A stretch of DNA of 9,788 bases from RGIG3528 sp045629005 (GCA_045629005.1 JAZQQJ010000076.1:1-9788); one strand, 5' to 3'. Shown: positions 1-7,725, counted from the first letter of the stretch. Made by a program: numbers and translations. Notes: generated by a model not told the origin, from the sequence alone.

Positions 1-1558
1 TATACTCCTTTACCTGAGCATATGTAGCTTTCCCCCTAAGTTCAGTCAAATCCATATCCTCTAAAGAAAAATCCACTTTCACTTTTCTGAAATTATCCTT
101 GTCGACCACGCCCTTGGAAAGTAAGACAACCGTCTCCACGTTTAAAGTCCACGGGAACATATCAACCATCGCAAGCTTTGTTACTTTATAACCTGCTTCA
201 AGAAATGCCGGAAGGTCATGCGCAAGTGATGTTGGTTTACATGATATGTAAATCATATTCTGCACACTGTAGGAAATAAGTTTTGGAAGTGCCTTGGGAT
301 GTATACCCTCACGAGGCGGGTCAAGTACGATAAAATCAGGTTTTGTCTTTATTTCATCGATAACCTTCAAAACGTCTCCCGCTATAAAATCACAGTTTGA
401 TATACCATTTCCGACAGTATTAACCTTGGCAGCCTCAACCGCTTCTTCAACAATTTCAACTCCGATAACCTTTTTGGCAACAGGTGAAAGAAGCTGGGCA
501 ATTGTGCCCGTGCCGGAGTAAAGATCGTATATTACAGGGCCATTCTTTTCAATTTCCGAAGCATCTGCATCTTTATTGATGAGTCCTTGATTTTCCATTG
601 CTTCAAGAATAAAGCCTCTGGCAGTATTGTACAGCACCTCTGCGCCAAGAGAATTTGTCTGGAAAAAGCTGAAAAGCGAAACCTTGAATTTAAGCCCCAG
701 AAGTTCCTCGTAAAAGAAATCACGGCCGTAAAGGATGTCTATTCTGTCCGCTTTTACAGCATCTGCAAGCGCGTCGTTCACAATGTGGAGAATGCCTGCA
801 TAACTACCCTCAAGCGGAAGTTCCAACAGCCCGTTTTTAAAGGCTTCCATGTCCATTTCCTGCTGAGAGGAGGTAACAAGTCCGAGAAGTATTTCACCCG
901 ACTTTTCCGAACGTCTTACAAGAAGATGTCTCAAAAAGCCCTTGTGTGTAACCTTGTGAAAGTAAGGAAGGTTCTGGCGTCTGCATTCTTCAAGAACAAA
1001 CGCAAGTATCTTTCTTATGTCCTCACATACTATTTTGCATTCCGGAACAGGCACAACGTCGTAAAAAGAATCTCTTTTGTGAAGGCCAAGTGAAAGTTCT
1101 CCTCCCTTGCATTCATCTCCGAATGAGAACTCCATTTTGTTCTTATAGCCATACAAAAGCGGGCTGTCAAAAACGCCCTTATAAAGATCATTATTTTCTA
1201 TAGTCAGCTCGTCTGTGACTTCCGCAGGATTTCCAGGGACATTTTTTAAAAGTCGCAGTACCTGTGTTTCCTTTATTTTCAGCTGGTCTTCATAGGAAAT
1301 ATTATGGTATGCGCATCCTCCGCAAATGCCAAAATGCGGGCATCCGACATTTTCAATTTCATACGGTGCCTTTTTAAGGACACCAAGTCTCATACCTTCG
1401 GCTTCACCATGACGAAGCTTTGTTGTCCTGAATTCCACCCTTTGTCCTGGTAAAACGTTCTTTACCATACAAGGCTCACCTTCATCTGTGACTACTGTTC
1501 CTTTGTTCGGAAACAGTACTTCTTTGACTGTTCCTTCGTAAATATCACCTTTTCTCAT
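1..1558 (-). CDS. rlmD: 23S rRNA (uracil-C5)-methyltransferase, RlmD/RumA type (3' end beyond window)
   Basis: This enzyme uses S-adenosylmethionine to make 5-methyluridine in 23S rRNA (U1939 in the E. coli RlmD; some Firmicute homologues also do U747). The 519 visible residues show an N-terminal TRAM-like RNA-binding region (about 1-60), an iron-sulfur cysteine set C73-x5-C79-x2-C82 with a fourth cysteine at C174 (PEC), the FFQTN motif (298-302), the SAM site DLYSGTGT (345-352), LDPPREG (412-418), the catalytic cysteine in SCKP (C440) and the general-base glutamate in NVETV (E475). These are all hallmarks of the family, so activity is expected. The start at 1558 has AGGTGG just upstream, overlapping the stop of the acetyltransferase gene 8 bp away. 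The core family fold ends near residue 482. At least 37 further residues follow before the window edge; from memory this extension, with MDLTELRGKATY, recurs in clostridial homologues. The symbol is by family; the RlmCD alternative cannot be excluded. Confidence 0.93.
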   Translation of the reverse strand, partial: MRKGDIYEGTVKEVLFPNKGTVVTDEGEPCMVKNVLPGQRVEFRTTKLRHGEAEGMRLGVLKKAPYEIENVGCPHFGICGGCAYHNISYEDQLKIKETQVLRLLKNVPGNPAEVTDELTIENNDLYKGVFDSPLLYGYKNKMEFSFGDECKGGELSLGLHKRDSFYDVVPVPECKIVCEDIRKILAFVLEECRRQNLPYFHKVTHKGFLRHLLVRRSEKSGEILLGLVTSSQQEMDMEAFKNGLLELPLEGSYAGILHIVNDALADAVKADRIDILYGRDFFYEELLGLKFKVSLFSFFQTNSLGAEVLYNTARGFILEAMENQGLINKDADASEIEKNGPVIYDLYSGTGTIAQLLSPVAKKVIGVEIVEEAVEAAKVNTVGNGISNCDFIAGDVLKVIDEIKTKPDFIVLDPPREGIHPKALPKLISYSVQNMIYISCKPTSLAHDLPAFLEAGYKVTKLAMVDMFPWTLNVETVVLLSKGVVDKDNFRKVKVDFSLEDMDLTELRGKATYAQVKEY

Positions 1559-1566
1559 AAATCCAC

Positions 1567-2112
1567 CTATATTCCCTCAAAACCGTTTTTTAAAAGCACT
1601 TTTTGTGAAGCAACATTATATGCGTCGGTCCGTCCGTAAACAAGTATTTTGTTTCTTTTCTTTATGGCATATACTCTTTCAATTTCAGAATCAGACTTGA
1701 TTTCGCGCGTTTTTTCGCCTTTTGCCTCATCTGTCTCCTGATCGTCGATAACCCACATGAAATATTCCTCAGCATATTTTACAAGACTTCTTACTGCTTC
1801 AGAAGCGTAGCCCTTTCCTCGCAAGCTTTCTTTTACAGCATAACCTATTTCCAAAGGATAGCTTCCTTCCCGAAAGCCCGCTATGCCAAGAAAAGCGCCG
1901 GTGCCTTTGTCATAAAGCCCATAGTAACCGTACCCATAAAAGCCATAGGCTGTATCTATGTATGCCTTGACCATTTCTTCGGTATATTCGGTTGTATTGT
2001 TACCTGACTCATCCCATGAACATTTGAAAAGCGAAAGAAGCTCTGCCGCTTCCTTCGCTTCGCTCATTTCAATTTCTTTTATTATGAGTCTGTCGGTTTC
2101 ATCAATAACCAT
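1567..2112 (-). CDS. GNAT-family N-acetyltransferase
   Basis: A 181-residue acetyltransferase of the GNAT fold, which transfers an acetyl group from acetyl-CoA to an amine; the substrate is unknown. The acetyl-CoA pyrophosphate-binding motif is RGKGYASEA (98-106), after the beta-strand LEIGYAV (87-93). The late motif NVASQKVLLKNGF (166-178) is typical of RimJ/RimL-like members. A charged stretch at about 124-147 is inserted before the last motifs. The protein ends three residues after NGF, so the final strands usual in GNATs seem short or absent. I chose the start at 2112 rather than the upstream in-frame ATG at 2175, because AAAGGTGA precedes it and its A is shared with the protease stop codon (TAATG). 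The longer start would lie inside the protease gene and would add a non-GNAT basic N-terminus. The overlap implies translational coupling. Confidence 0.85.
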   Translation of the reverse strand: MVIDETDRLIIKEIEMSEAKEAAELLSLFKCSWDESGNNTTEYTEEMVKAYIDTAYGFYGYGYYGLYDKGTGAFLGIAGFREGSYPLEIGYAVKESLRGKGYASEAVRSLVKYAEEYFMWVIDDQETDEAKGEKTREIKSDSEIERVYAIKKRNKILVYGRTDAYNVASQKVLLKNGFEGI

Positions 2113-4085
2113 TAATTCACCTTTATTATTGTTCTTCCGGTCACACCGCTTTGAGAGGATACCGTAATCTCGCATTCACCCTCTGAAAGAGCGGTAATTG
2201 TACCGTCTGCAGCTACCTCAGCCACTTTAGGATTGGAGCTCACATATGTTAGCGTATCCGTTGTATCTGCAGGAAGAAGAAATGCTCCGAGGACATAGGT
2301 CTCGCCCACGTCCATTCTTCTTTCCGTAGCGCTGAGAATCATTCCTGCAGAATACTTTATTTTTAAATCAACAACAAGAAATGCGGAATTTCCAAACGAA
2401 TCCTCTGTATAAAAGGATATTGCCTTATTCTTAATGTCAGTTGCTATCTTTATTTCTTCGCCCGATATCGGAATATCGCTTCCCTTTTTCTTCACTTCAT
2501 CAGCAGCAGCCGCACCGATTAGATATTTAAGAACCGTTACCGTGCTTCGTGAATCCTTGACAAAAAGGTCTATACCAAAGGCCTCATATTGCCCACGTCC
2601 GTACACTTTTGCCGAAATATCCGGAGCATCATCATCTTCACCAATTGTAGTACATGAAATGGAATCATTTCCACACTTATCCACAACATAGAAGGAGTAC
2701 ACGCCCTTTTCCACCTGTACCGGAGTGTTGTTGTGAATTACGGTTCCGCCACCTTCTTTGAAAAAGTCAGCATTCTTATAGCCTTCCTCATATTTAACAA
2801 GCGCTATACCGGAGCCGTCAGGGTCTGTTGCCTGAACCGTCACATAGAGTTTTGAGCCATTCATTTCTTCAAGCGTCTTTATGTGAGGTTTTTCCCTGTC
2901 CTTTCTGAGGTCGGGAAGTTTCTCTATCATTCCTTTAAGATCCGGAATTCCCGGAGATGTCATCTTTTGGTCCATGTCGGCATAATACTTTGCTGTTGAA
3001 AGAATAGCATCCTTGACCTGCGTAGCATAAAAATCCGGGTTATATGCAAATGCAATCGCAGCCATGCCCGTAACAAACGGAGCAGCCATAGAAGAACCCG
3101 ACTTGTACGCATATCCGTTAGGAACCGTCGAAAGAATATCTGTTCCGGGAGCTGCAATATCAACGCTCTTCAAGCCATAATTACTTCCCTTAAGCGTTGC
3201 AAAATAGCCGCTTGTAGAACTGACAAGCTTTCCCATTGGATTTATATAAGTAACTGAAATAATGTTGTCACAGTCAAAGCTTGCAGGATACATAGGCTTA
3301 ACGTCCGTATCAACACCATTGTTTCCCGCTGCGCAAACAAACAGCATTTTAGTCTCTTCAATAGCAATTCTTAAATCTTCATCAGGTGAATAAGAGCCCC
3401 AGCTGAGGTTAACAACCTTTGCGCCCATTTCTTCCGCATATTTAATGGCCTTTATGGCATTTTCTGCAGTTCCTTCCGCATTCTTACCACCATTGATTTT
3501 AAGGCTCATTATTTTAACGTTGACGTTTGATGCCACACCTGTAACACCAATTCCGTTATCGGCAGTAGCGGCTATGATTCCGGCAATATGCGTACCATGA
3601 TCGTCTTCTCCGACGGTGCCCGACTGGTCTGTATAAGTTTCTGTATGAAAAACAGTATTGTCGTCGTTATAAAAATCCCAGCCGTAAATATCATCTATAT
3701 ATCCGTTACCGTCGTCATCAATTCCGTTATCGGGAATTTCTCCGGGATTAATCCACATATGCTCGACGAGGTCAGGGTGCTCATAGCAGACGCCTGTATC
3801 GATTATTGCCACAATAACCTCTGAATCATTTCGTGCTCTGTATGCATCCCATCCATCAAAAAGATTTATGTCAACACCTTCTTTTGAAGTTTCCTGATAA
3901 CTTGTGCCTCCAATGTAATATGTATAACTGCCCGTGTTATTTATTCCCCACTGGGCGTCCAGGTACGTATCGTTAACAGGATATGCCAAGACTGAAAGAG
4001 GCTCTGTTGACGTAATAAAACTCACCGCAAGTATAAATGCGGTGAGTCCTTTTAAAATCTTAATTAACGTATATCTTTTATTCAT
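2112..4085 (-). CDS. Secreted subtilisin-like serine protease (S8) with C-terminal Big2 domain
   Basis: A 657-residue exported endopeptidase. Residues 1-34 form a signal peptide: MNKR, a hydrophobic core LTAFILAVSFI, and a probable cut after VLA. The catalytic triad is D96 (IIDTGV), H163 (DDHGTHIAG) and S332 (GSSMAAP), with oxyanion asparagine N255 (AAGNNG). The segment INPGEIPDNGIDDDGNGYID (112-131) is typical of a subtilase subgroup and may bind calcium. Residues about 395-575 look like two beta-sandwich linker modules. Residues 577-657 form a Big2-type Ig-like domain (SSNPKVAEVAADGTITALSEG), which often mediates surface binding. No I9-type propeptide fits: only about 45 residues separate the signal peptide from the catalytic core. 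The start at 4085 is preferred over 4124, because AAAGG precedes it and the signal peptide then begins at the N-terminus. The upstream FliD-like gene ends 10 bp before, its TAA running into this ribosome binding site. Substrate unknown; there is no sortase motif, so it is probably released or held by the Big2 domain. Confidence 0.93.
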   Translation of the reverse strand: MNKRYTLIKILKGLTAFILAVSFITSTEPLSVLAYPVNDTYLDAQWGINNTGSYTYYIGGTSYQETSKEGVDINLFDGWDAYRARNDSEVIVAIIDTGVCYEHPDLVEHMWINPGEIPDNGIDDDGNGYIDDIYGWDFYNDDNTVFHTETYTDQSGTVGEDDHGTHIAGIIAATADNGIGVTGVASNVNVKIMSLKINGGKNAEGTAENAIKAIKYAEEMGAKVVNLSWGSYSPDEDLRIAIEETKMLFVCAAGNNGVDTDVKPMYPASFDCDNIISVTYINPMGKLVSSTSGYFATLKGSNYGLKSVDIAAPGTDILSTVPNGYAYKSGSSMAAPFVTGMAAIAFAYNPDFYATQVKDAILSTAKYYADMDQKMTSPGIPDLKGMIEKLPDLRKDREKPHIKTLEEMNGSKLYVTVQATDPDGSGIALVKYEEGYKNADFFKEGGGTVIHNNTPVQVEKGVYSFYVVDKCGNDSISCTTIGEDDDAPDISAKVYGRGQYEAFGIDLFVKDSRSTVTVLKYLIGAAAADEVKKKGSDIPISGEEIKIATDIKNKAISFYTEDSFGNSAFLVVDLKIKYSAGMILSATERRMDVGETYVLGAFLLPADTTDTLTYVSSNPKVAEVAADGTITALSEGECEITVSSQSGVTGRTIIKVN

Positions 4086-4095
4086 TTCAAAACCT

Positions 4096-5382
4096 TTAGC
4101 AATAGTTATTGTACATAAGTCCACTGTAGACAGAGGAAACGTACGGGCTGAAAGGCTGTTTAACTGCTGTGTTCGGATACGTTACAACAGTCTTGTCAAT
4201 GTAGTCCATAGGATTGATGGTTACCTCGGAAAATCTTCTGATAAGTCCTGCGGCAACATTGCCGTCTTTTCCAAAGAACTGCTCCATTGAGCCGTTTCTT
4301 ATGGCTGCAAGCATTTTAGCATTATCCATTTCAAGCCTGCCCTCGGAATTGACATTCATTCCGTTTTCGGCAAACTGGCCTTTGTACCTTTCAAGTACAC
4401 TGTTCATCTCATAGAGAAGCTTCTTCGATGAACGTCTTTCCGTAGCTCCCGTTCTGACATAGTCAATGAACGAGTTTAACTTGTCAACAAAACCTGATAC
4501 CTTTTCCACAACAGGTGCATCGTCAACAACAAGAGCAACAACCGCCGGCCTGTCGGTAATCTTATGGAAATCAAGTTTAATGCCATTGTTGAGGACGTAT
4601 TCCCTTTCGGATGTTTCAATCTCTTCACCGTTAACAGTAAACCTTGTGTTTGTTGCAGGTGTCTTAACGTTGTCGAGACCAAAGTGACGGGCAACACCAT
4701 AAAAGGCATTGTCAGGCTTCTTCGTGTCCTCAAATGTAAATGAAATTCCGTCAGTGTTCTTTGTGCCGGCAGATTTTCCGGTAAGTTCAATGGCTGTAAG
4801 TCCGCGCTCCGAGACAACTCTCGCACTGAGACCGACTTTCGTTTTATTGATAAAGTCCGAAAGCTTTGTCTGAAGCTCTTTGTTTGTAGAACCTCCCAAA
4901 ACATTAAACTGGAAGGAGTAATAGCTGTCTTCTATACTTACCGTGAAGTTGTACTGACCTTCACTTAAGTTAACATCACCGGGCTGGAGAAAATCACCGA
5001 GATTGACCTGAGGCTCCGAAAGACTTTTAACTTCGATGTTTAAAGGCTCTGTGCCTGTAACATCCGATCCGTCAAGCATTTCAACAGTAACGCACTCAGG
5101 TTCATCCGAAATAAGTGCTTTCTTTTCAAAAATATTTGAGGGTTCTTCCGTTCCGAGCTCTTTCAGAGCAGACGAAAGCTCAAGAGCCATGTCCTTTACG
5201 CCAAGGGTATACTCCTGAGTCTTTTCGTCAAAATCAACCTTATAGAACGGCTGATTGACGTTCATCTTCCTGATTCGCTGGTAAATGTCTTTAAGCTCAG
5301 AACGTTTGTGCGTATCAAAACGCGTCTGATGCATAATGACATGACCCTGTATCAGATTGTTGTAAACACTTAAGAACGGCAT
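4096..5382 (-). CDS. FliD-like (flagellar cap/HAP2-related) protein lacking the usual N-terminal domain
   Basis: A 428-residue protein that I read as related to the flagellar filament cap FliD. Residues 128-220 (YNFTVSIEDSYYSFQFNV, then LTAIELTGKSAG) resemble the FliD beta-domains. Residues 247-310 (RFTVNGEEIETSEREYVLNN, then VEKVSGFVDKLNSFIDYVR) and the helical stretch with NVNSEGRLEMDNAKMLAAI (343-361) resemble FliD_C. The N-terminus (YNNLIQGHVIMHQTRFDTHK) lacks the usual HAP2_N sequence for hook-filament insertion, and no signal peptide or membrane helix is seen. The C-terminus ends SGLMYNNYC. The start at 5382 follows a strong AAAGGAGG eight bases upstream; M17 has no comparable site. It lies between the kinase-like gene (93 bp upstream) and the protease gene (10 bp downstream). 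It could be a cap variant, another filament-associated protein, or a lineage-specific surface protein that reuses the fold. No flagellar gene is visible nearby. Confidence 0.62.
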   Translation of the reverse strand: MPFLSVYNNLIQGHVIMHQTRFDTHKRSELKDIYQRIRKMNVNQPFYKVDFDEKTQEYTLGVKDMALELSSALKELGTEEPSNIFEKKALISDEPECVTVEMLDGSDVTGTEPLNIEVKSLSEPQVNLGDFLQPGDVNLSEGQYNFTVSIEDSYYSFQFNVLGGSTNKELQTKLSDFINKTKVGLSARVVSERGLTAIELTGKSAGTKNTDGISFTFEDTKKPDNAFYGVARHFGLDNVKTPATNTRFTVNGEEIETSEREYVLNNGIKLDFHKITDRPAVVALVVDDAPVVEKVSGFVDKLNSFIDYVRTGATERRSSKKLLYEMNSVLERYKGQFAENGMNVNSEGRLEMDNAKMLAAIRNGSMEQFFGKDGNVAAGLIRRFSEVTINPMDYIDKTVVTYPNTAVKQPFSPYVSSVYSGLMYNNYC

Positions 5383-5385
5383 CTT

Positions 5386-5402
5386 CGGGACCTCCTTTCC
5401 CG
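5386..5402 (-). promoter_or_regulatory. Shine-Dalgarno displayed in a hairpin loop ahead of the FliD-like gene
   Basis: In the minus-strand transcript, CGGGA and TCCCG form a 5-bp perfect stem whose 7-nt loop is exactly AAGGAGG, the Shine-Dalgarno of the FliD-like gene. The structure ends three bases before the ATG. Such a hairpin could damp translation or present GGA in a loop, which is the arrangement the RNA-binding protein CsrA recognises. The geometry is seen directly; a regulatory role is inference. Confidence 0.5.
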
Positions 5403-5467
5403 ATTATTTATGACCATCCGTGGTCGTATCATCATTAACAGGCATTAGCGTGAAAATGGTGATATGA

Positions 5468-5497
5468 AGCATTCCTTAAAGGTTTTCAAGGAATGCT
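5468..5497 (-). repeat. 10-bp inverted repeat overlapping the kinase-like stop codon
   Basis: AGCATTCCTT (5468-5477) is exactly complementary to AAGGAATGCT (5488-5497) with a 10-nt loop. In the transcript the 5' arm encodes the last residues of the kinase-like protein and the TAA lies at the base of the 3' arm. No U-run follows (the next bases are TCATATCACC), so it is not a standard intrinsic terminator. It may protect or process the mRNA, or reduce read-through into the FliD-like gene. Confidence 0.55.
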
Positions 5498-6087
5498 ATG
5501 AAGGCCTGTGCGGCCTTATCTACGCCGATAAAGCTTGAGTTGATCGACATGTGGTAATTTGATGCCTTGCCCCACTTCTCACCTGAATGGTAATTATAGT
5601 AGTTGGCACGGCGTTTATCCTTTTTAAGGACTATTTCTTCTGCATTTTCCGGAGCAACGCCATCGATGCGGATTGCACGCTCTTTTCTGAACTCAAGGTC
5701 CGCATGCACAAAGATATGTACAACGTCCTTTCTGTCCTTAAGGATGTAATCTGCGCAACGTCCGACGATAACACACGGTCCTTGTTCCGCAACCTTGCGG
5801 ATTACATCAGACTGAGCAAGATAAATACGGTCATCCAATGAAAGATGCGCAAAGCCTGCTTCCTGGCTTCCGTAGGTGCTCATGCCCATTGCTATGGAGT
5901 ACAAAAGACTATTTGTAGCTTTTGTTTCCGCATTGTGGAAAGCAGCTTCTGCATATCCGCTTTCCTTGGCAGCTAAAGTAATGAGCTCGTTGTCATAAAA
6001 GGGAATATTGAAGTGTTCGGCAATTTTCTTACCTATCTCACGGCCTCCGCTTCCATATTGTCTGCTGATGGTAATTATTTTATCCAT
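5476..6087 (-). CDS. Cytidylate kinase-like family protein
   Basis: A 203-residue P-loop-type protein of the cytidylate kinase-like family (Cytidylate_kin2 type), common in Clostridia. The family opens with ISRQYGSGGREIG (7-19), an atypical Walker A loop: it is rich in glycine but lacks the GK[ST] of true CMP kinases. PFYDNELI (29-36) and the C-terminal NYHMSINSS region are also typical. VIVGRCADYIL (about 107-117) is a central strand-helix element. Members are assumed to phosphorylate nucleotides or small molecules, but the substrate is not established. The start at 6087 has AGGAGG directly upstream, and the gene follows the promoter at 6131-6159, so it is the first gene of the five-gene run. 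Its stop codon lies inside the inverted repeat at 5468-5497. No membrane or export signal is seen; it is cytoplasmic. Confidence 0.88.
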   Translation of the reverse strand: MDKIITISRQYGSGGREIGKKIAEHFNIPFYDNELITLAAKESGYAEAAFHNAETKATNSLLYSIAMGMSTYGSQEAGFAHLSLDDRIYLAQSDVIRKVAEQGPCVIVGRCADYILKDRKDVVHIFVHADLEFRKERAIRIDGVAPENAEEIVLKKDKRRANYYNYHSGEKWGKASNYHMSINSSFIGVDKAAQAFIAFLENL

Positions 6088-6130
6088 AGCCCCTCCTGTA
6101 ATTAGTCAGAATTTTTAGCCACACACAGTT

Positions 6131-6159
6131 ATAATATCACACATTTGTCTTTTTTTCAA
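6131..6159 (-). promoter_or_regulatory. Sigma-A type promoter of the kinase-to-rlmD operon
   Basis: On the minus strand, -35 TTGAAA (6159-6154), a 17-bp spacer and -10 TATTAT (6136-6131) form a near-consensus promoter. The TGA just before the -10 also gives an extended -10. The expected start is near 6124, giving a leader of about 37 nt before AGGAGG and the ATG at 6087. No other promoter this good is seen within the five-gene run. Confidence 0.75.
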
Positions 6160-6179
6160 GTTTAGCGGGCTTTCAGAAG

Positions 6180-6212
6180 CAGTTTGTTTATTAAAAGGCA
6201 ATAAAGAAACTG
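6180..6212 (-). terminator. AT-rich hairpin after the Ig-like protein gene, candidate terminator
   Basis: The 33 bp next to the stop codon at 6213-6215 form a long inverted repeat: CAGTTT-x-TTTATT and AATAAA-x-AAACTG, 12 paired bases with one central mismatch and a 7-nt loop. It sits between the Ig-like gene and the next promoter, where a terminator is expected. The stem is AT-rich and no clean U-run follows in the transcript (CTTCTG), so termination efficiency is uncertain and an mRNA-stability role is possible. Confidence 0.5.
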
Positions 6213-7712
6213 TTATTTTTCCTTTACCGTTATATAAATTACGTCATATACTCCGCTTCCGTCATTAGCCTCAACCCAGATTTCACACTCACCAGGGCCA
6301 ACACTGTAAACCTTACCGGTATCAGAAACAGTACATACATATTCATCGCTTGACCAGTACGTAACAGTCTTGTCTGCAGCAGACAGCGGCATGACAACAG
6401 GCTCAAGCGAAAGGTTTCTGTCAGGTTTCATTGTGTAATAACGTTTTTCGAAGTTAATGGAAGTAACAAGCTTTGACGAGATTTCCTCAAGCATCGCATA
6501 AGTTCCGGGCTCATACATGTAAAACGCATACTGGGTTTTCTCATCGTCAAGATACTCACCGTTAAGCTTTGCCATAATGGTTTTACGATTCGGAGTGTAA
6601 TAAACCGCAAATTTGTCAGGATCGTAATCCTCGGGGCGAATAACCCTCGTAAGAATCGGGAATTCGGTATAAGCCTCAGGGTCCGTGTAAGTGAGCTCAT
6701 AGCCAATGTACTTTGTAGTTATAACCACTCTGTCAATGGCCTCCTTGATGTCCTCAGGCTCAACCTTGAGGCAATCCACGCTCTTTCCGCTCTCAGCATT
6801 GCTGAGATTAAGAATGATGGCCGTACTGTAGCCTTCCATATCGGGCAGATCTCTGAAAGCCTCTGAAAGAGCATTTTTCGGCGTTCCCTGAACAGGAATG
6901 TCAAACACATAATCCTGCCATGTTACAGTGATGATATTTTCGCCCTCATCAACAATTTTAGGATTCAGAATCTGAAACTTTTCAATAAGTCCGGTCGTTT
7001 TGTCGTTGTATGTAACCTTCAGCTGAAAATCCTTTAATGTAAGCCTGCTGCCTACAATGGCTTCTTTGCCAATGTATTCGCACTCTGCAGATTCAACTTC
7101 CTTTGTGACGCCATAAACTTCAATGCTTGTTTTAAGCCCCTCATAAGTAATTGTAATAACATTTCGACCTGCTTTTGTAATGACAGAAGGCGAAATAGAA
7201 TACGCGGCATCCTTTAAAGTAACCGGGCCTTTTTCGGGCCAGTTGTAGAATGCGGTAACTTCTATGTCTTTCTTGTTTACAGAATTTGAAACGATTACAT
7301 CCCCGCCCTTGTATTCCGCAACAATTTCCGTAACCGCAAGTTCTTCTTTACCAAAAATGATAAACTCCGCCGTACGGCCGTGATAATATACTCCGAACTT
7401 GTTTTCTCCGACCTTTTTAACAACCTTGTTGGAAATACGGTAGTCATATACTCGTTCCTGGCTTCCATCCTCAAACTCAGCGGTAACAATAAGCTTTGCC
7501 TCGTTAAATTCATTTCCGATTACAACATCATCACCGGTATATTCCGCATAAATGCCCATTGTTCTTGGCGTTGGAGTCGGCTTTTGAGTCGGTCCCTTTG
7601 CGGAGCCTTCCGTCGCCATAGGTTCCCCGGGTATGAAAAGACAAATGACAAAAACTCCCGCCAGGAGAATCATCATCGATATCCACTTGAAAATGCTTTT
7701 TTTATTGTTCAT
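6213..7712 (-). CDS. Membrane-anchored or secreted protein with three Big3-like Ig repeats and a C-terminal Big2-type domain
   Basis: A 499-residue surface protein. Residues 9-27 are a hydrophobic segment after a basic N-terminus (MNNKKSIFKW); no clear signal peptidase site follows, so it may be an uncleaved anchor or a weak signal peptide. A Pro/Thr linker (PTQKPTPTPR, 41-50) leads to three Ig-like repeats, roughly 51-124, 125-204 and 206-277. Each follows the pattern EY-x-G-x2-[VA]-x-[VI]-[GS], then [IL]-x-VTA or KVTY, and closes with a VITIT/IITVT strand, as in the Big3 group. Residues 278-410 are not recognised. Residues 412-499 resemble a Big2 domain (TYWSSDEYVCTVSDTGKVYS, GECEIWV) and recall the protease's C-terminal domain. 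Such proteins usually bind carbohydrate or other surface partners, but the ligand is unknown. The start at 7712 follows AAGGGGGA. The gene looks monocistronic, with its own promoter and structured leader. Confidence 0.82.
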   Translation of the reverse strand: MNNKKSIFKWISMMILLAGVFVICLFIPGEPMATEGSAKGPTQKPTPTPRTMGIYAEYTGDDVVIGNEFNEAKLIVTAEFEDGSQERVYDYRISNKVVKKVGENKFGVYYHGRTAEFIIFGKEELAVTEIVAEYKGGDVIVSNSVNKKDIEVTAFYNWPEKGPVTLKDAAYSISPSVITKAGRNVITITYEGLKTSIEVYGVTKEVESAECEYIGKEAIVGSRLTLKDFQLKVTYNDKTTGLIEKFQILNPKIVDEGENIITVTWQDYVFDIPVQGTPKNALSEAFRDLPDMEGYSTAIILNLSNAESGKSVDCLKVEPEDIKEAIDRVVITTKYIGYELTYTDPEAYTEFPILTRVIRPEDYDPDKFAVYYTPNRKTIMAKLNGEYLDDEKTQYAFYMYEPGTYAMLEEISSKLVTSINFEKRYYTMKPDRNLSLEPVVMPLSAADKTVTYWSSDEYVCTVSDTGKVYSVGPGECEIWVEANDGSGVYDVIYITVKEK

Positions 7713-7725
7713 GTATCCCCCTTAG

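Noticed and set aside
587..1093. Plus-strand reading frame of 168 codons
   Set aside because: It lies antisense to the conserved middle of the RlmD gene, which has all family motifs; no start signal or recognisable domain.
4086..4124. Longer start for the protease (ATG at 4124)
   Set aside because: It would place a non-hydrophobic tail before the signal peptide and overlap the end of the FliD-like gene; ATG at 4085 has a proper ribosome binding site.
5410..5427. GACCA/TGGTC hairpin between the kinase-like and FliD-like genes as a terminator
   Set aside because: The stem is only 5 bp and no U-run follows on the minus strand.
7600..7712. Lipoprotein signal in the Ig-like protein (Cys24)
   Set aside because: The residues before the cysteine are FVI, and a lipobox needs a small residue such as G, A or S at -1.
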